Below, in pieces: positions 1 through 9,485 of a stretch of DNA of 64,000 nt; position 1 is the stretch's first letter; each line of letters starts with the position of its first letter. Made by a program: the position numbers and the translations under genes. The stretch spans positions 186,001 through 250,000 of the forward strand of contig NZ_PDKN01000003.1 of assembly GCF_004116335.1 (NCBI RefSeq), given 5' to 3'. Below the pieces are notes generated by a model. That model was not told the DNA's origin, searched no databases, and saw only the letters and a list, made by a program, of their open reading frames with translations. The stretch comes from Candidatus Marinarcus aquaticus. GTDB taxonomy: Bacteria; Campylobacterota; Campylobacteria; Campylobacterales; Arcobacteraceae.

Positions 1-1
1 C

Positions 2-1648
2 ATAAAAGAGTACTCTAAAAAGTTCACGATTGAATATCTTGATGACATGGACATGAATCAACTTAAAAACAAAGTCTCTAAAGAGAGTCAAGACACCGTT
101 TTACTCTTTGTGTTACTGTTTAAAGATAAAACGGGAGAGTTTTTCACCTATAAACAGAGCCTCAAACACATCAAAAGCATCAGTGACGTACCCATTTATG
201 GATTGTGGGATTTTTACTTAAACATGGGGGTGATTGGAGGCTTGGTAACTTCAGCCAAAGCCCAAGGAGAAGCCGTTGCACAAATGGCAATTGAAGTATT
301 GGACAATAACAATATCAATGACATTCCTATTTTACAAAAATCGCCCAACCGATATATTTTTGATTACCATGAACTCAAACGATTTGGTATTGATATTTCA
401 CAATCACTTGATGAGTATAAAGTCATCAATGAACCTATAACCATCTATAAACAACATCGTAACTTTGTGGTGTTAACTCTGTTGATTATTCTTATTCTTT
501 TTATCATTGTATTGATCATGCGTGCCAATATTCAACGACGAAAAAAGCTTGAAAAAGACCTCTCCAATCGAATCAAATTTGACAAAGTGCTTTTAGACAC
601 CCTACCCAATCCCATTTACTATAAAAATACCGACGGAAAACTTTTAGGTTGCAATCTCAGTTTTTCAAAGCTTTTTAACACCCCTAAAGAAGAAGTTGTA
701 GGCAAAACCGCGTTCGATTTTTTCCCTGAAGAGATTGCTGCTAAAAATGTACAAGTGGATAAAGAATTATTAAAAACCTTTGGAATTAAAACTTCTGAGC
801 TGACGTTGCATTTTAATGACCGAATGCGTTACTTTATTCTCAATAAAGCCGCCTATGAGAGTATTGATGGCAGTGTGGGGGGAATTGTGTGTATCATGGA
901 TGATATCACTGAACGAGTTCAACAAAAGCAGTTTTTAATTCAACAAAGTAAACTTGCTGAAATGGGAGACATGGTCGCTGCCATTGCACACCAATGGAAT
1001 GAACCCTTGGTAGAACTCTCTGCACAAGTGCAAGACATTGCACTTTCACATCAACTCAATGAGCTTAAAAGTGAGCAGATGAATGCCTTTGTGCATGACT
1101 CCATGGTGCAAATTCAATACATGTCAAAAACTTTAAGTGATTTTAGAAACTTTTTAAAACCCTCAACCAAAAAACAACTTTTTTCAATTGAAAAATGTCT
1201 CAATGAGATTTTTGAAATCATTGGCAAACAGATTTTCTACTCCAACATCCATCTCCATATTGAATATGTGAATAAAAATGAAGATCTTTTGATTTATGGT
1301 TACGAAAATGAGTTTAAACAGGTGTTATTAAACATCATCAATAATGCAAAAAACAAAATCATGGAGCTTGGTTTGGGTGCCAATGAGAAAAAAAATATTA
1401 CAATAAAAATATACAGTACCAACCACTATAATATCATTGAGATTGCAGATAATGCAGGAGAAATTCCTGCCAATATTATTGGAAATATCTTTGACCCTTA
1501 CTTTACAACTAAAAAGCAAGGAACAGGGTTTGGGCTTTATATGGCAAAAGTCATCATTGAAGATAAAATGCAAGGAAAAATTCGCGTCAAAAACGACAAC
1601 CATCAAGTGGTATTTACCATTAAAATGCCCAATCAATACAGAGAGTAA
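2..1648 (+). CDS. Sensor histidine kinase, 5' end cut by window edge
   Basis: The reading frame is open from base 2, so the first visible ATG (47) is probably internal and the true start lies outside. The left part (Y-G-L-W-D, then GVIGGLVTSAKAQGE) resembles the ABC-type periplasmic substrate-binding sensor fold. A membrane helix follows (residues about 141-162 from the ATG at 47), then a PAS domain (about 178-290), an H-box with the phospho-accepting His near residue 315, and a HATPase domain with N-box (NIINNAKN) and G-box (GTGFGLYMA). The H-box reads AHQWNEPL instead of the usual AHQWRQPL. It lies 5 bp upstream of a response regulator and upstream of a TRAP transporter, which it probably controls. 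Confidence 0.9.
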   Translation: MKEYSKKFTIEYLDDMDMNQLKNKVSKESQDTVLLFVLLFKDKTGEFFTYKQSLKHIKSISDVPIYGLWDFYLNMGVIGGLVTSAKAQGEAVAQMAIEVLDNNNINDIPILQKSPNRYIFDYHELKRFGIDISQSLDEYKVINEPITIYKQHRNFVVLTLLIILILFIIVLIMRANIQRRKKLEKDLSNRIKFDKVLLDTLPNPIYYKNTDGKLLGCNLSFSKLFNTPKEEVVGKTAFDFFPEEIAAKNVQVDKELLKTFGIKTSELTLHFNDRMRYFILNKAAYESIDGSVGGIVCIMDDITERVQQKQFLIQQSKLAEMGDMVAAIAHQWNEPLVELSAQVQDIALSHQLNELKSEQMNAFVHDSMVQIQYMSKTLSDFRNFLKPSTKKQLFSIEKCLNEIFEIIGKQIFYSNIHLHIEYVNKNEDLLIYGYENEFKQVLLNIINNAKNKIMELGLGANEKKNITIKIYSTNHYNIIEIADNAGEIPANIIGNIFDPYFTTKKQGTGFGLYMAKVIIEDKMQGKIRVKNDNHQVVFTIKMPNQYRE

Positions 1649-1653
1649 ATAGT

Positions 1654-2298
1654 ATGAAACTGCTGCTTTTAGAAGACAACCAAAAACTTAACGAAACGAT
1701 CACCAAACGACTCAACCTCAAAGGCTACAGCGTCGATGCCTTTACAGATGGCATGCATGCGTATAACAACATTGATGAAGGCTATAACTGTTTTATTTTG
1801 GACATCAATGTTCCCAACTTAGATGGCGTGAATTTGCTTAAACGTATTCGTGAGTTTTACAATGATGTGCCTGTCATTATCATCAGTGCATCTGTTGAAC
1901 TGGACATTATTAAAGAGGCGTATGATTTCGGCTGTAACGACTATTTAAAAAAACCTTTTTTTATTGATGAACTCGAAATCAAAATTGACAAACTCTGTAA
2001 CATCAGTAATGATATCATCTATTTTGACACACAATGCTACTTTGATTTTAAATCCAGTATTATCTCCTGTAACCAACAAGAGCAACGCTTGACTAAAAAA
2101 GAGCGCCTTTTATTAAATCTTTTTTTATCACACAAAAATCGTTTAGTCACCTTTGATAATATTCAAAACTATGTCTGGGAAGGCAGTATGGCTTCTTTGG
2201 AATCGATACGTTCTTTGATACGACGCCTTAGAAAACTGCTGCCTAAAGAGTATATTCAAACCATTGTAGATACCGGTTATATATTTAAAACGACATAA
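1654..2298 (+). CDS. OmpR-type response regulator
   Basis: A receiver domain (residues 1-115) has the acidic pocket (E7, D8), the phospho-acceptor Asp50 in ILDINVPNLDG, and the conserved Lys in LKKPF. A winged-helix Trans_reg_C output domain follows, with KKERLLLNLFL and a final DTGYIF strand. It starts 5 bp after the kinase gene, so the two form a pair. The nearest downstream operon is the dctPQM-type transporter, 83 bp away, so transporter control is inferred from position. The 214-residue length is usual for the family. Confidence 0.92.
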   Translation: MKLLLLEDNQKLNETITKRLNLKGYSVDAFTDGMHAYNNIDEGYNCFILDINVPNLDGVNLLKRIREFYNDVPVIIISASVELDIIKEAYDFGCNDYLKKPFFIDELEIKIDKLCNISNDIIYFDTQCYFDFKSSIISCNQQEQRLTKKERLLLNLFLSHKNRLVTFDNIQNYVWEGSMASLESIRSLIRRLRKLLPKEYIQTIVDTGYIFKTT

Positions 2299-2381
2299 AA
2301 ATTACATAATAGAACAAAAATATCATACCGTTTTCATTTTGTATAGTTACAATTTAATTTGAAACTAACAAAGGAGTTTAC

Positions 2382-3455
2382 ATGAACATGTTATTAAAAG
2401 CAACTAAGCTTACAGTGGCTGCAGCATTGATTGCTGGTTTAAGTACAGCTGCAATGGCAAAAGAGCGAGTTTACAAGTGGAGTTTAGCGACAACTTGGGG
2501 ACCAACACTCTCACCATTTATCGATTCACCAAAGAAAATGGCGGAAATGGTTAAAAAAATGTCTGATGGACGACTTATCATTGAAGTAGACGCATCGAAT
2601 AAACATAAAGCCGCTTTAGGTATTTTAGATATGGTTAAAGGTGGTCAATATGAGATGGGGCACTCTGCATCATATTATTGGAAAGGTAAAGATATTGACC
2701 TGCTACCGTTTACCACCATGCCATTTGGTATGACAGCTCCTGAGCAATATGCTTGGTTCTACTATGGTGGTGGAATGGAATTAATGCAAAAAGCCTATGC
2801 GAAACACAAAGTTCTTTCATTCCCTGGTGGAAACACAGGTAACCAAATGGGTGGATGGTTCAGAAAAGAGATTAAAACGTTAGATGACCTCAAAGGTCTT
2901 AAGATGAGAATTCCTGGATTTGCGGGTGAAGTTATGGCAAAATTAGGATTAACCGTAACGAACATTGCTCCAGGTGAACTGTATACCTCTTTAGAGAGAG
3001 GAACCATTGATGCACTTGAATGGGTTGGGCCTGGAATGGACATCAAAATGGGATTTCATAAAATTGCTCCTTATTATTATACAGGATGGCATGAACCAGC
3101 AACAGAGTTACAATTCTTAGTCAATGAACGTGCATTTAAAAAATTACCTGCTGACTTACAAGAGATTTTAGTAACCGCCATGAAACTTTCATCATATGAC
3201 ATGTATATCCAAAACTATGACATGAGTGCGCAAGCATGGTCTGAGATTGCAACGGAATATCCAAATATTAAAATTAAAACATTCCCAAAATCAATCATGG
3301 ATGCAATGAAAAAAGCAAATGCAGAACTTTTAACAGAGATGGCTCAAGGTCATCCACTATTAAAAGAGGTTTTAGATTCACAAGCAGCGTATCAAAAGAA
3401 AGCCAGAGTTTGGACAGAAATGTCAGATTACCTCTATTTAAAAGACAACTTATAA
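2382..3455 (+). CDS. dctP: TRAP transporter periplasmic solute-binding protein, DctP family
   Basis: A Sec signal peptide (about residues 1-26, ending AMA before KERVYKW) is followed by a full-length DctP fold. GLKMRIPG and LERGTIDALEWVGPGMD are family hallmarks, and the Arg of the former normally clamps the ligand carboxylate. The stretch from DALEWVGP to YYYTGWHEP is closest in my memory to binding proteins for 2-oxo or hydroxy acids (TakP type, calcium-lactate type), not C4-dicarboxylates. With a D-lactate dehydrogenase-like gene in the same block, lactate is the best guess. The ATG has a strong AAAGGAG ribosome site. The symbol denotes the family, not a proven substrate. Confidence 0.9.
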   Translation: MNMLLKATKLTVAAALIAGLSTAAMAKERVYKWSLATTWGPTLSPFIDSPKKMAEMVKKMSDGRLIIEVDASNKHKAALGILDMVKGGQYEMGHSASYYWKGKDIDLLPFTTMPFGMTAPEQYAWFYYGGGMELMQKAYAKHKVLSFPGGNTGNQMGGWFRKEIKTLDDLKGLKMRIPGFAGEVMAKLGLTVTNIAPGELYTSLERGTIDALEWVGPGMDIKMGFHKIAPYYYTGWHEPATELQFLVNERAFKKLPADLQEILVTAMKLSSYDMYIQNYDMSAQAWSEIATEYPNIKIKTFPKSIMDAMKKANAELLTEMAQGHPLLKEVLDSQAAYQKKARVWTEMSDYLYLKDNL

Positions 3456-3466
3456 AAAATAGTCTA

Positions 3467-3526
3467 CAATCCCTTTTAGGGATTGGGACAAATAACCCAA
3501 CTGAGCATATGATTTATGTTCAGTTG
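3467..3526 (+). terminator. Two stem-loops between dctP and dctQ
   Basis: A perfect 8-bp stem with 3-nt loop (3467-3485, CAATCCCT/AGGGATTG) is followed by a 12-bp stem with one G-U pair (3498-3526, CAACTGAGCATA/TATGTTCAGTTG). Neither has a strong U-tract. Such structures after a binding-protein gene often stabilise its mRNA or cause partial termination, giving more binding protein than membrane subunit. That role is inferred. Confidence 0.6.
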
Positions 3527-3554
3527 ACTTATTAAGGGATTTAAAGGATTTTTA

Positions 3555-4166
3555 ATGCTATTAAAACTGGAACGCGGATTTGATAAATTCGCTAACCTAA
3601 TTGGAACCATTACAGCATTTGCAATGGTTTTAATGATTTTAAATGTATCTTATGATGTTATCATGCGATACTTTTTCAGAAGTGGCTCAATTGCCATGCA
3701 AGAGATGGAGTGGCACCTCTTCTCAGTGATTATTTTACTGGGAATTTCATACACTCTTAAAGAGGATGGACACGTTCGAGTCGATTTGATTTATGATCAA
3801 TTTACACCAAAAAGAAAAGCACTTATCAACATGGTCGGTGTGGTTGCTTTTATCTTTCCTATTGCTTTACTTGTGGGATTTAGTTCAATCAACAATGCAC
3901 ATGAAGCATACTTATCCAATGAGATGAGTGGTGACCCAGGTGGCCTGCCGTATCGATGGATTGTCAAAGCACTGATTCCACTATCATTTTTTCTTTTAAT
4001 CATTACCTCCATTGGATTTTTTATTAAAAACCTTAATGTCTTTAAAGGGCTTCATAATTTAGATGAATACAATTTAAAAGGGGAGATTGAGAGCTTTAAA
4101 AATGAACTCAATGAACATAAACACCACGTTGTAGATATTGACAACGAGAAAGGAGAGCAAAAATGA
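3555..4166 (+). CDS. dctQ: TRAP transporter small membrane subunit, DctQ family
   Basis: Four hydrophobic segments fit the DctQ layout: about residues 13-35, 50-65, 90-112 and 140-165. The central motif with QEMEWHLFSVI followed by LKEDGHVRVD is the DctQ signature. A charged C-terminal tail (about 170-203) extends into the cytoplasm. The gene overlaps the large-subunit gene by 4 bp (ATGA), which suggests translational coupling. DctQ and DctM form the sodium-dependent membrane complex that receives substrate from the binding protein. Confidence 0.93.
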   Translation: MLLKLERGFDKFANLIGTITAFAMVLMILNVSYDVIMRYFFRSGSIAMQEMEWHLFSVIILLGISYTLKEDGHVRVDLIYDQFTPKRKALINMVGVVAFIFPIALLVGFSSINNAHEAYLSNEMSGDPGGLPYRWIVKALIPLSFFLLIITSIGFFIKNLNVFKGLHNLDEYNLKGEIESFKNELNEHKHHVVDIDNEKGEQK

Positions 4167-5539
4167 TTGGTATTGTAATGTTCTTTACAGCTCTTTTTAT
4201 GCTTCTCATTGGTTTTCCCGTTGCATTTACATTTGCAGCAGTGTCTGTCTTTTTTGGTCTCATTGCAGGAATTGTAGAAATTTACAGTTATGGTGGTTTT
4301 GACACAAGTTTTTTAGCTGGGCTTGCCGAAGGGATTACTGAAGGTATTGCCATGTTTGATTACATGCCATTTAGAATCTACTCAATTCAACAAAACACTA
4401 TTTTAATGGCCATTCCCATGTTTATTTTCATGGGAATTGTTTTACAAAAAACAGGTTTGGCTGAAAAGCTTTTAGAATCTATGGGATTCTTGTTTGGTGA
4501 GGTTCGAGGTGGTGTTGCCATTTCAACGGTTTTGGTTGGTTCACTTTTAGCAGCTTCTACGGGAGTTGTTGGAGCATCTGTGGTCGCCATGGGGGTTATT
4601 TCACTGCCTGTGATGTTAAAATATAAATATAACACCGAACTTGCCACAGGTACGATTTGTGCCTCTGGAACCTTGGGGCAAATCATTCCTCCTTCTATTG
4701 TATTGATTATTTTAGGAGATGTATTCCAAGTACCTGTTGGTGACCTTTTCTCTGCAGCCGTATGGCCAGGGCTTCTGTTGGTTGCCGCATATATTATTTT
4801 TATTTTAATCATCGCTTTTGTTAAAAAAGATATGGCACCTGCAATTCCAGCAGACCCAGCAAGAGGAAACAAATCCAAACAAGTCAGAGATGCTTTGATT
4901 GCCATTATTCCTTCATTATCATTGATTATTTTAGTATTAGGTTCAATTTTTGCAGGGGTTGCAACACCAACAGAGTCTTCAGCAGTAGGATGTTTGGGGG
5001 CCTTGGGATTGGCATTGATGTATCGATCATTTTCAATTCAAATGGTCAAAGAAGCCGCCTTAGAATCGGTTAAAATCACCTCAATGGTATTTGGTATCTT
5101 AATTGGTGCAACGGCATTCTCAATGGTATTCTCATACACAGGTGGCGAAGACATTGTTCATGACTTTATGACGAATTTACCGGGGGATGAAAAATGGGGA
5201 TTTATTATCTTTACGATGTTAGCCATTCTTATTTTAGGATTCTTCATTGATTTCGTTGAAATTTCATACATCATTGTTCCAATTTTAGTCCCTATTGCAG
5301 AACATCTGGGAATTAATCCAGTGTGGTTTGCAATTTTGATTGCAATGAACTTACAGACTTCATTCTTAACACCACCATTTGGATTCAGTCTGTTCTATTT
5401 AAAAGGGGTAGCACCTCCATCGGTACAAACCATTCAAGTTTATAAAGGGGTATTACCCTTTATTGCCATTCAAATCATTGTGTTAGGTATCCTAGCAGTC
5501 TATCCTGAACTGTTTGGGATCACACCTATTTTAGAGTAG
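4163..5539 (+). CDS. dctM: TRAP transporter large membrane subunit, DctM family
   Basis: This 458-residue polytopic protein has about 12 hydrophobic segments. Family motifs include the SGTLGQIIPPS-like stretch (ASGTLGQIIPPSIVLIILGD), ATPTESSAVG and the C-terminal LTPPFGFSLFYLKGVAP. It is the substrate- and sodium-translocating subunit in the inner membrane. The start overlaps the dctQ stop. The loop with a long insertion near residues 40-75 (GGFDTSFLAG to MFDYMPFRIYSIQ) is typical of the larger DctM subgroup. Confidence 0.94.
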   Translation: MIGIVMFFTALFMLLIGFPVAFTFAAVSVFFGLIAGIVEIYSYGGFDTSFLAGLAEGITEGIAMFDYMPFRIYSIQQNTILMAIPMFIFMGIVLQKTGLAEKLLESMGFLFGEVRGGVAISTVLVGSLLAASTGVVGASVVAMGVISLPVMLKYKYNTELATGTICASGTLGQIIPPSIVLIILGDVFQVPVGDLFSAAVWPGLLLVAAYIIFILIIAFVKKDMAPAIPADPARGNKSKQVRDALIAIIPSLSLIILVLGSIFAGVATPTESSAVGCLGALGLALMYRSFSIQMVKEAALESVKITSMVFGILIGATAFSMVFSYTGGEDIVHDFMTNLPGDEKWGFIIFTMLAILILGFFIDFVEISYIIVPILVPIAEHLGINPVWFAILIAMNLQTSFLTPPFGFSLFYLKGVAPPSVQTIQVYKGVLPFIAIQIIVLGILAVYPELFGITPILE

Positions 5540-5569
5540 AGGATTTTCCTTTACTCTATAAGGACTCAC

Positions 5570-5689
5570 ATGCAACTATATAACGTACGAACGCTGATTG
5601 TGAACATTGTTTTTAAACAATGTGATAAAAACACCTTTTTTATTGACAATCCTCAACAACGCATTTATACGGTTCCTAGAAGAGAGTAA
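5570..5689 (+). CDS. Possible 39-residue small protein in the lactate block
   Basis: An ATG with an AAGGA ribosome site 6 bp upstream opens a 39-codon frame (MQLYNVRTLIVNIVFKQ..., ending VPRRE). It fills most of the gap between dctM and the dehydrogenase gene, on the same strand. I recognise no family. A perfect 9-bp inverted repeat (5604-5623) lies inside it, so the stretch could equally be a regulatory site. Coding status rests only on ribosome site, spacing and strand. Confidence 0.4.
   Translation: MQLYNVRTLIVNIVFKQCDKNTFFIDNPQQRIYTVPRRE
5604..5623. promoter_or_regulatory. Perfect 9-bp inverted repeat, candidate operator
   Basis: ACATTGTTT-TT-AAACAATGT is perfectly symmetric with a 2-nt centre. 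That is too tight for a good RNA hairpin but typical of a dimeric repressor site. It lies about 110 bp upstream of the dehydrogenase start, inside the possible small ORF at 5570-5689. No known box is assigned. Confidence 0.4.
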
Positions 5690-5732
5690 CCACTGACTGT
5701 TTCATCGCCATTAAAAAACCAAAGGATAAAAC

Positions 5733-8561
5733 ATGTTAGAAGGAAAATATCAAAAATTTTATGAAGAGATCATCCAAAAAATACCTAAGAAGTATATATT
5801 TACTGATAAGTTACACACTCTTGCTTATGGGACTGATGCATCTTTTTATCGCTTAATTCCCAAAATTGTCATCAAAGCCCAACACGCTTTTCATGTTCAA
5901 GAGATACTCAAACTTGCCACCTATTTAAAACTGAGCGTCACCTTTAGAGCTGCAGGAACTTCTCTTTCTGGTCAAGCCATCAGTGACTCTATTTTAATTG
6001 TGACTTCCCGAGATTGGAAAGGGTTTTCTATTTCAAAAGACCGAAGCAGTATCACGTTAGAGCCTTCCATCACAGGAGCTGCTGCCAATAAAGCATTGGC
6101 TCCTTTTAAAAAGAAAATTGGTCCCGATCCTGCAAGTATAGATGCAGCCATGATTGGTGGAATTGCTGCAAATAATGCTTCAGGAATGTGTTGTGGTGTA
6201 GCACAAAACTCATACAAAACCGTAGAGTCCATGCAAATCATCTTTTATGATGGTACGCTTTTAGACACAGCAGATATTCGAAGTAAGGAACTCTTTAGAG
6301 ATAAACACCAAACTTTTTGTGTATCATTGGAGCAATATGCCAACGAAGTTAAAGCGAATAACGCTCTTAAAAAGAAGATTACCCAAAAGTTCAAAATCAA
6401 AAACACCTGTGGCTACAGCTTAAATGCCTTGGTTGATTTTGATGATGTTTTTGACATCTTGCAACACCTCATCATTGGAAGTGAAGGAACCCTTGGATTT
6501 ATCAAAGAGATTACGTATAAAACGGTCGATGACCACCCTAATAAAGCCAGTGCTTTAGTCTTTTTTACTAATACTCATGAAGCGTGTGATGCCGTCGCTA
6601 AACTCAAACTCTCTACAGAAGTTCAAGTGGATGCTGTTGAATTGATGGATTCTAAAGCACTTAAATCTGTACAAGACCAAGAAGGAATGCCAGAATATTT
6701 AAAAGAGTTTGATGAACACGTCACCGCTCTTTTAATAGAGACGCGAGCGAAAACCAAAAGCAAACTCAAAGAGCAGACCAAAGCCATCACAGAACTCTTA
6801 AGCAGTTTTAAAACCGTACGCAAAGTTGCTTTTACCGATAAAGAAAATGAGTATAAACTCTTTTGGAAAATCAGAAAAGGACTCTTCCCAGCTGTAGGTG
6901 CAGTTAGAGAGACGGGGACCACCGTTATCATTGAAGATGTTGCCTTTGCCATTGAAGATTTAGCAGCGGGAACTTTGAAACTACAAGAGCTATTTAAAAA
7001 GCATGGTTACCATGAAGCGTTGATTTTTGGACATGCCTTAGAAGGGAACTTGCACTTTGTATTCACACAAGATTTCTCAACAAAGGAGGAAGTTGAACGT
7101 TATGATGCTTTTATGAATGACGTTACACAACTTGTAGCTGTGGAGTATAAAGGAAGTTTAAAAGCAGAACATGGTACAGGACGAAACATGGCAGCGTTTG
7201 TGGAGTTAGAGTGGGGTGAACAAGCCTATAAACTCATGAAAGATATCAAAGCACTCTTTGATCCATATAATATTCTCAATCCGGGAGTTATCATCAATGA
7301 TGACAAAGAGGCACACCTTAAAAATCTCAAACCCCTACCTGCGACTAATCCATTGGTGGATAAGTGTATTGAGTGTGGGTTTTGTGAACCCTATTGTCCC
7401 TCCAATGTCCTTACTTTTACCCCTCGACACCGAATTGTGGCTTCAAGAGAAATCAGTCGTTTACACGATGAAGAGCAAGACATTCTAAGTGCTACTTTGC
7501 TTAAAGAGGCGTATCAATATGATGGTATAGAGACCTGTGCCACGTGCAGTCTGTGTTCAACGGTTTGTCCTGTTGGAATTGATACAGGAAGTTTAACCAA
7601 ACACTACCGACACGAGCAAATCACTCCCAAACAAGAGCGACTGGCGTCTGTGATTTCAAACAATTTCAGTGTCACGCTTAATGCGGTGCGATTTGGTCTG
7701 AAAAGTGCCAATATGGTGCACACACTTTTAGGTACATCAACCATGAGTTCTTTTACTCAACGTTTGAGAGAGTGGTCAGGAAACAGCATTCCACTGTGGA
7801 GTCCAACGCTTCCAAAAGCCAATCGGGTGAATAAAAACAGTGTGAAACTGCGTTCATCAACTAAAAAAGTGGTCTATTTCAGCTCGTGCATCAACCGAAG
7901 TATGGGGCAATCTAAAGATGACAGTGAACAAAACACACTTTTTGATACCACGTTAGAACTCTTAACCAAAGCAGGGTATGAAGTCATCTTTCCTGAAAAA
8001 CTTGAAAGCCTATGTTGTGGTATGCCCTTTTCATCAAAAGGGTTTCATAAACAAGCCAAAGAGAAATCCGATGAACTAGAAAAAGCACTACAAATAGCAA
8101 CCAATCAAGGAGAGTATCCTGTTTTATGTGATACCAGTCCTTGTACAAAAAAGATGATCGAGAGTTTTAAAAGTAACATTAAACTCTATGAACCCATTGC
8201 CTTCTCACTGGAACATTTGGTGCCTCATTTAAGTATTGAAAAAGTGAATGAACCCATTGTCATACACACCACGTGCAGTTCACGAAAAATGGGTTTACAT
8301 GAGCAGTTCATTGCTTTAGCAAACCTCTTAAGTGATGAGGTGATTGTACCTGAAGATGTGAAGTGCTGTGGGTTTGCAGGAGATAGAGGATTTAACTATC
8401 CAGAACTCAATCAATCCGCACTGCGACACCTTAATGATGCCATTCCAAATGGCGTCAAACTGGCTTTTTCCACAAGCAAAACGTGTGAAATTGGTTTAAG
8501 CAATGAAAGTGGTCTGAATTACAACTCGATTTTTTACTTGTTAAACCAATGTTCTAAATAG
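5733..8561 (+). CDS. FAD/Fe-S D-lactate dehydrogenase-like oxidoreductase
   Basis: Domains in order: FAD_binding_4 (about residues 40-180, with RAAGTSLSGQA), FAD-oxidase C-terminal domain (to about 530, with AEHGTGRN), two 4Fe-4S motifs (CIECGFCEPYCP near 545 and CATCSLCSTVCP near 602), and two CCG cysteine-rich domains (CCGMPF near 760, CCGFAG near 878). At 942 residues this is the fused Dld-II type of respiratory D-lactate dehydrogenase, which passes electrons from D-2-hydroxyacid to the quinone pool. Glycolate or D-2-hydroxyglutarate are alternatives. The upstream TRAP transporter with a hydroxy/oxo-acid type binding protein supports lactate. ATG preceded by AAAGGATAAA. Confidence 0.85.
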   Translation: MLEGKYQKFYEEIIQKIPKKYIFTDKLHTLAYGTDASFYRLIPKIVIKAQHAFHVQEILKLATYLKLSVTFRAAGTSLSGQAISDSILIVTSRDWKGFSISKDRSSITLEPSITGAAANKALAPFKKKIGPDPASIDAAMIGGIAANNASGMCCGVAQNSYKTVESMQIIFYDGTLLDTADIRSKELFRDKHQTFCVSLEQYANEVKANNALKKKITQKFKIKNTCGYSLNALVDFDDVFDILQHLIIGSEGTLGFIKEITYKTVDDHPNKASALVFFTNTHEACDAVAKLKLSTEVQVDAVELMDSKALKSVQDQEGMPEYLKEFDEHVTALLIETRAKTKSKLKEQTKAITELLSSFKTVRKVAFTDKENEYKLFWKIRKGLFPAVGAVRETGTTVIIEDVAFAIEDLAAGTLKLQELFKKHGYHEALIFGHALEGNLHFVFTQDFSTKEEVERYDAFMNDVTQLVAVEYKGSLKAEHGTGRNMAAFVELEWGEQAYKLMKDIKALFDPYNILNPGVIINDDKEAHLKNLKPLPATNPLVDKCIECGFCEPYCPSNVLTFTPRHRIVASREISRLHDEEQDILSATLLKEAYQYDGIETCATCSLCSTVCPVGIDTGSLTKHYRHEQITPKQERLASVISNNFSVTLNAVRFGLKSANMVHTLLGTSTMSSFTQRLREWSGNSIPLWSPTLPKANRVNKNSVKLRSSTKKVVYFSSCINRSMGQSKDDSEQNTLFDTTLELLTKAGYEVIFPEKLESLCCGMPFSSKGFHKQAKEKSDELEKALQIATNQGEYPVLCDTSPCTKKMIESFKSNIKLYEPIAFSLEHLVPHLSIEKVNEPIVIHTTCSSRKMGLHEQFIALANLLSDEVIVPEDVKCCGFAGDRGFNYPELNQSALRHLNDAIPNGVKLAFSTSKTCEIGLSNESGLNYNSIFYLLNQCSK

Positions 8562-8574
8562 GAGTTTCAAAGCG

Positions 8575-8641
8575 TCACCCTTTTATAAAACAACGTTTTA
8601 TGATATTTATGATAAAATATTTGCTTTATAAAAAAGGGTGA
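8575..8641 (+). promoter_or_regulatory. Inverted repeat that could mask the ribosome site of the next gene
   Basis: TCACCCTTTT at 8575-8584 is complementary to AAAAGGGTGA at 8632-8641, which contains the AAGGG ribosome site of the SurA-like gene. A smaller stem (ATAAAAC-AAC-GTTTTAT) lies between them and could act as a terminator after the dehydrogenase gene. Translational control is an inference from pairing alone. Confidence 0.35.
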
Positions 8642-8643
8642 AC

Positions 8644-9468
8644 ATGAAGAGACTTTTGATTTCTATTTTCTTATGCATGGGTATTTTAAATGCCGGATTA
8701 ATTGATGGAGTTGCTTTAACGGTCAACAATGATGCAGTCACACTGTATGACATTGATAAAAAGATGACGCAAACAGGTGCAACAAAAAAACAAGCTGTGA
8801 GTATGATCATTGATGAACTACTGTATCAACAAGAGTTAGAAAAACACAACATCACTGCGTCTGTTTTAGACGTGAATGCCTACTTAGAAAAATTGGCTGC
8901 TCAAAACGGAATGGATCTTTATACGTTCAAATCGATTGTAAAACAAAAATACAGTGATTATGAAGCGTTTGAAGAGGAGACTAAAAAAAGAATCTTACAA
9001 GAAAAACTGGTACAAAAACTGGTACGTGGTAACATCAAAGTGGCAACCACTGAAGACTTACAACTTTACTATGACAACCATCAAGGAGAGTTTAAAACAG
9101 CTTCAACTTTCCATGTGAAAGAGTACAGTTCTAAAAACAGAGATGCCTTAATTCAGATTTCTAAAAATCCAATGCTCACATCCAATGAGATTAAAATAAA
9201 AGATTTAACCCTACATCACAACAGCCTCAATGGACAAATCAAGTTTTTACTGAACAATACAAAAACAAACTCATTCAGTCCTATTTTTACTGCAAATCAA
9301 CACTATGTGACGCTTTTTGTAGCTAAAAAAGAGGGTGAAGCAACTCAAAGTTTCCAAGAGGTACAAGGTAAAATATTTAATATTGTGATGGGTCAACGAG
9401 AACAGAAGTTCTTAAAAGAGTATTTCGAAAAATTAAAATTAACAGCTGATATCAAAGTGGTCAGATAA
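8644..9468 (+). CDS. SurA-like periplasmic chaperone
   Basis: A signal peptide (about residues 1-18) precedes a SurA N-terminal chaperone domain: [18 protein letters not shown], then a bundle with [14 protein letters not shown] and [12 protein letters not shown]. The last third resembles a reduced parvulin-type region with no clear isomerase active-site motif. It probably escorts outer-membrane proteins through the periplasm. The ATG at 8644 is chosen over the GTG at 8638 because AAGGG then has normal spacing and the signal peptide starts cleanly (MKRLLISIF). It is close to gatB (17 bp gap). Confidence 0.82.
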   Translation: MKRLLISIFLCMGILNAGLIDGVALTVNNDAVTLYDIDKKMTQTGATKKQAVSMIIDELLYQQELEKHNITASVLDVNAYLEKLAAQNGMDLYTFKSIVKQKYSDYEAFEEETKKRILQEKLVQKLVRGNIKVATTEDLQLYYDNHQGEFKTASTFHVKEYSSKNRDALIQISKNPMLTSNEIKIKDLTLHHNSLNGQIKFLLNNTKTNSFSPIFTANQHYVTLFVAKKEGEATQSFQEVQGKIFNIVMGQREQKFLKEYFEKLKLTADIKVVR

Positions 9469-9485
9469 TAAAAGGAAGAGAAGAG

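Noticed and set aside
4387-4905. Long minus-strand frame inside dctM
   Set aside because: It mirrors a strong membrane-protein gene, has no ribosome site and gives a low-complexity product.
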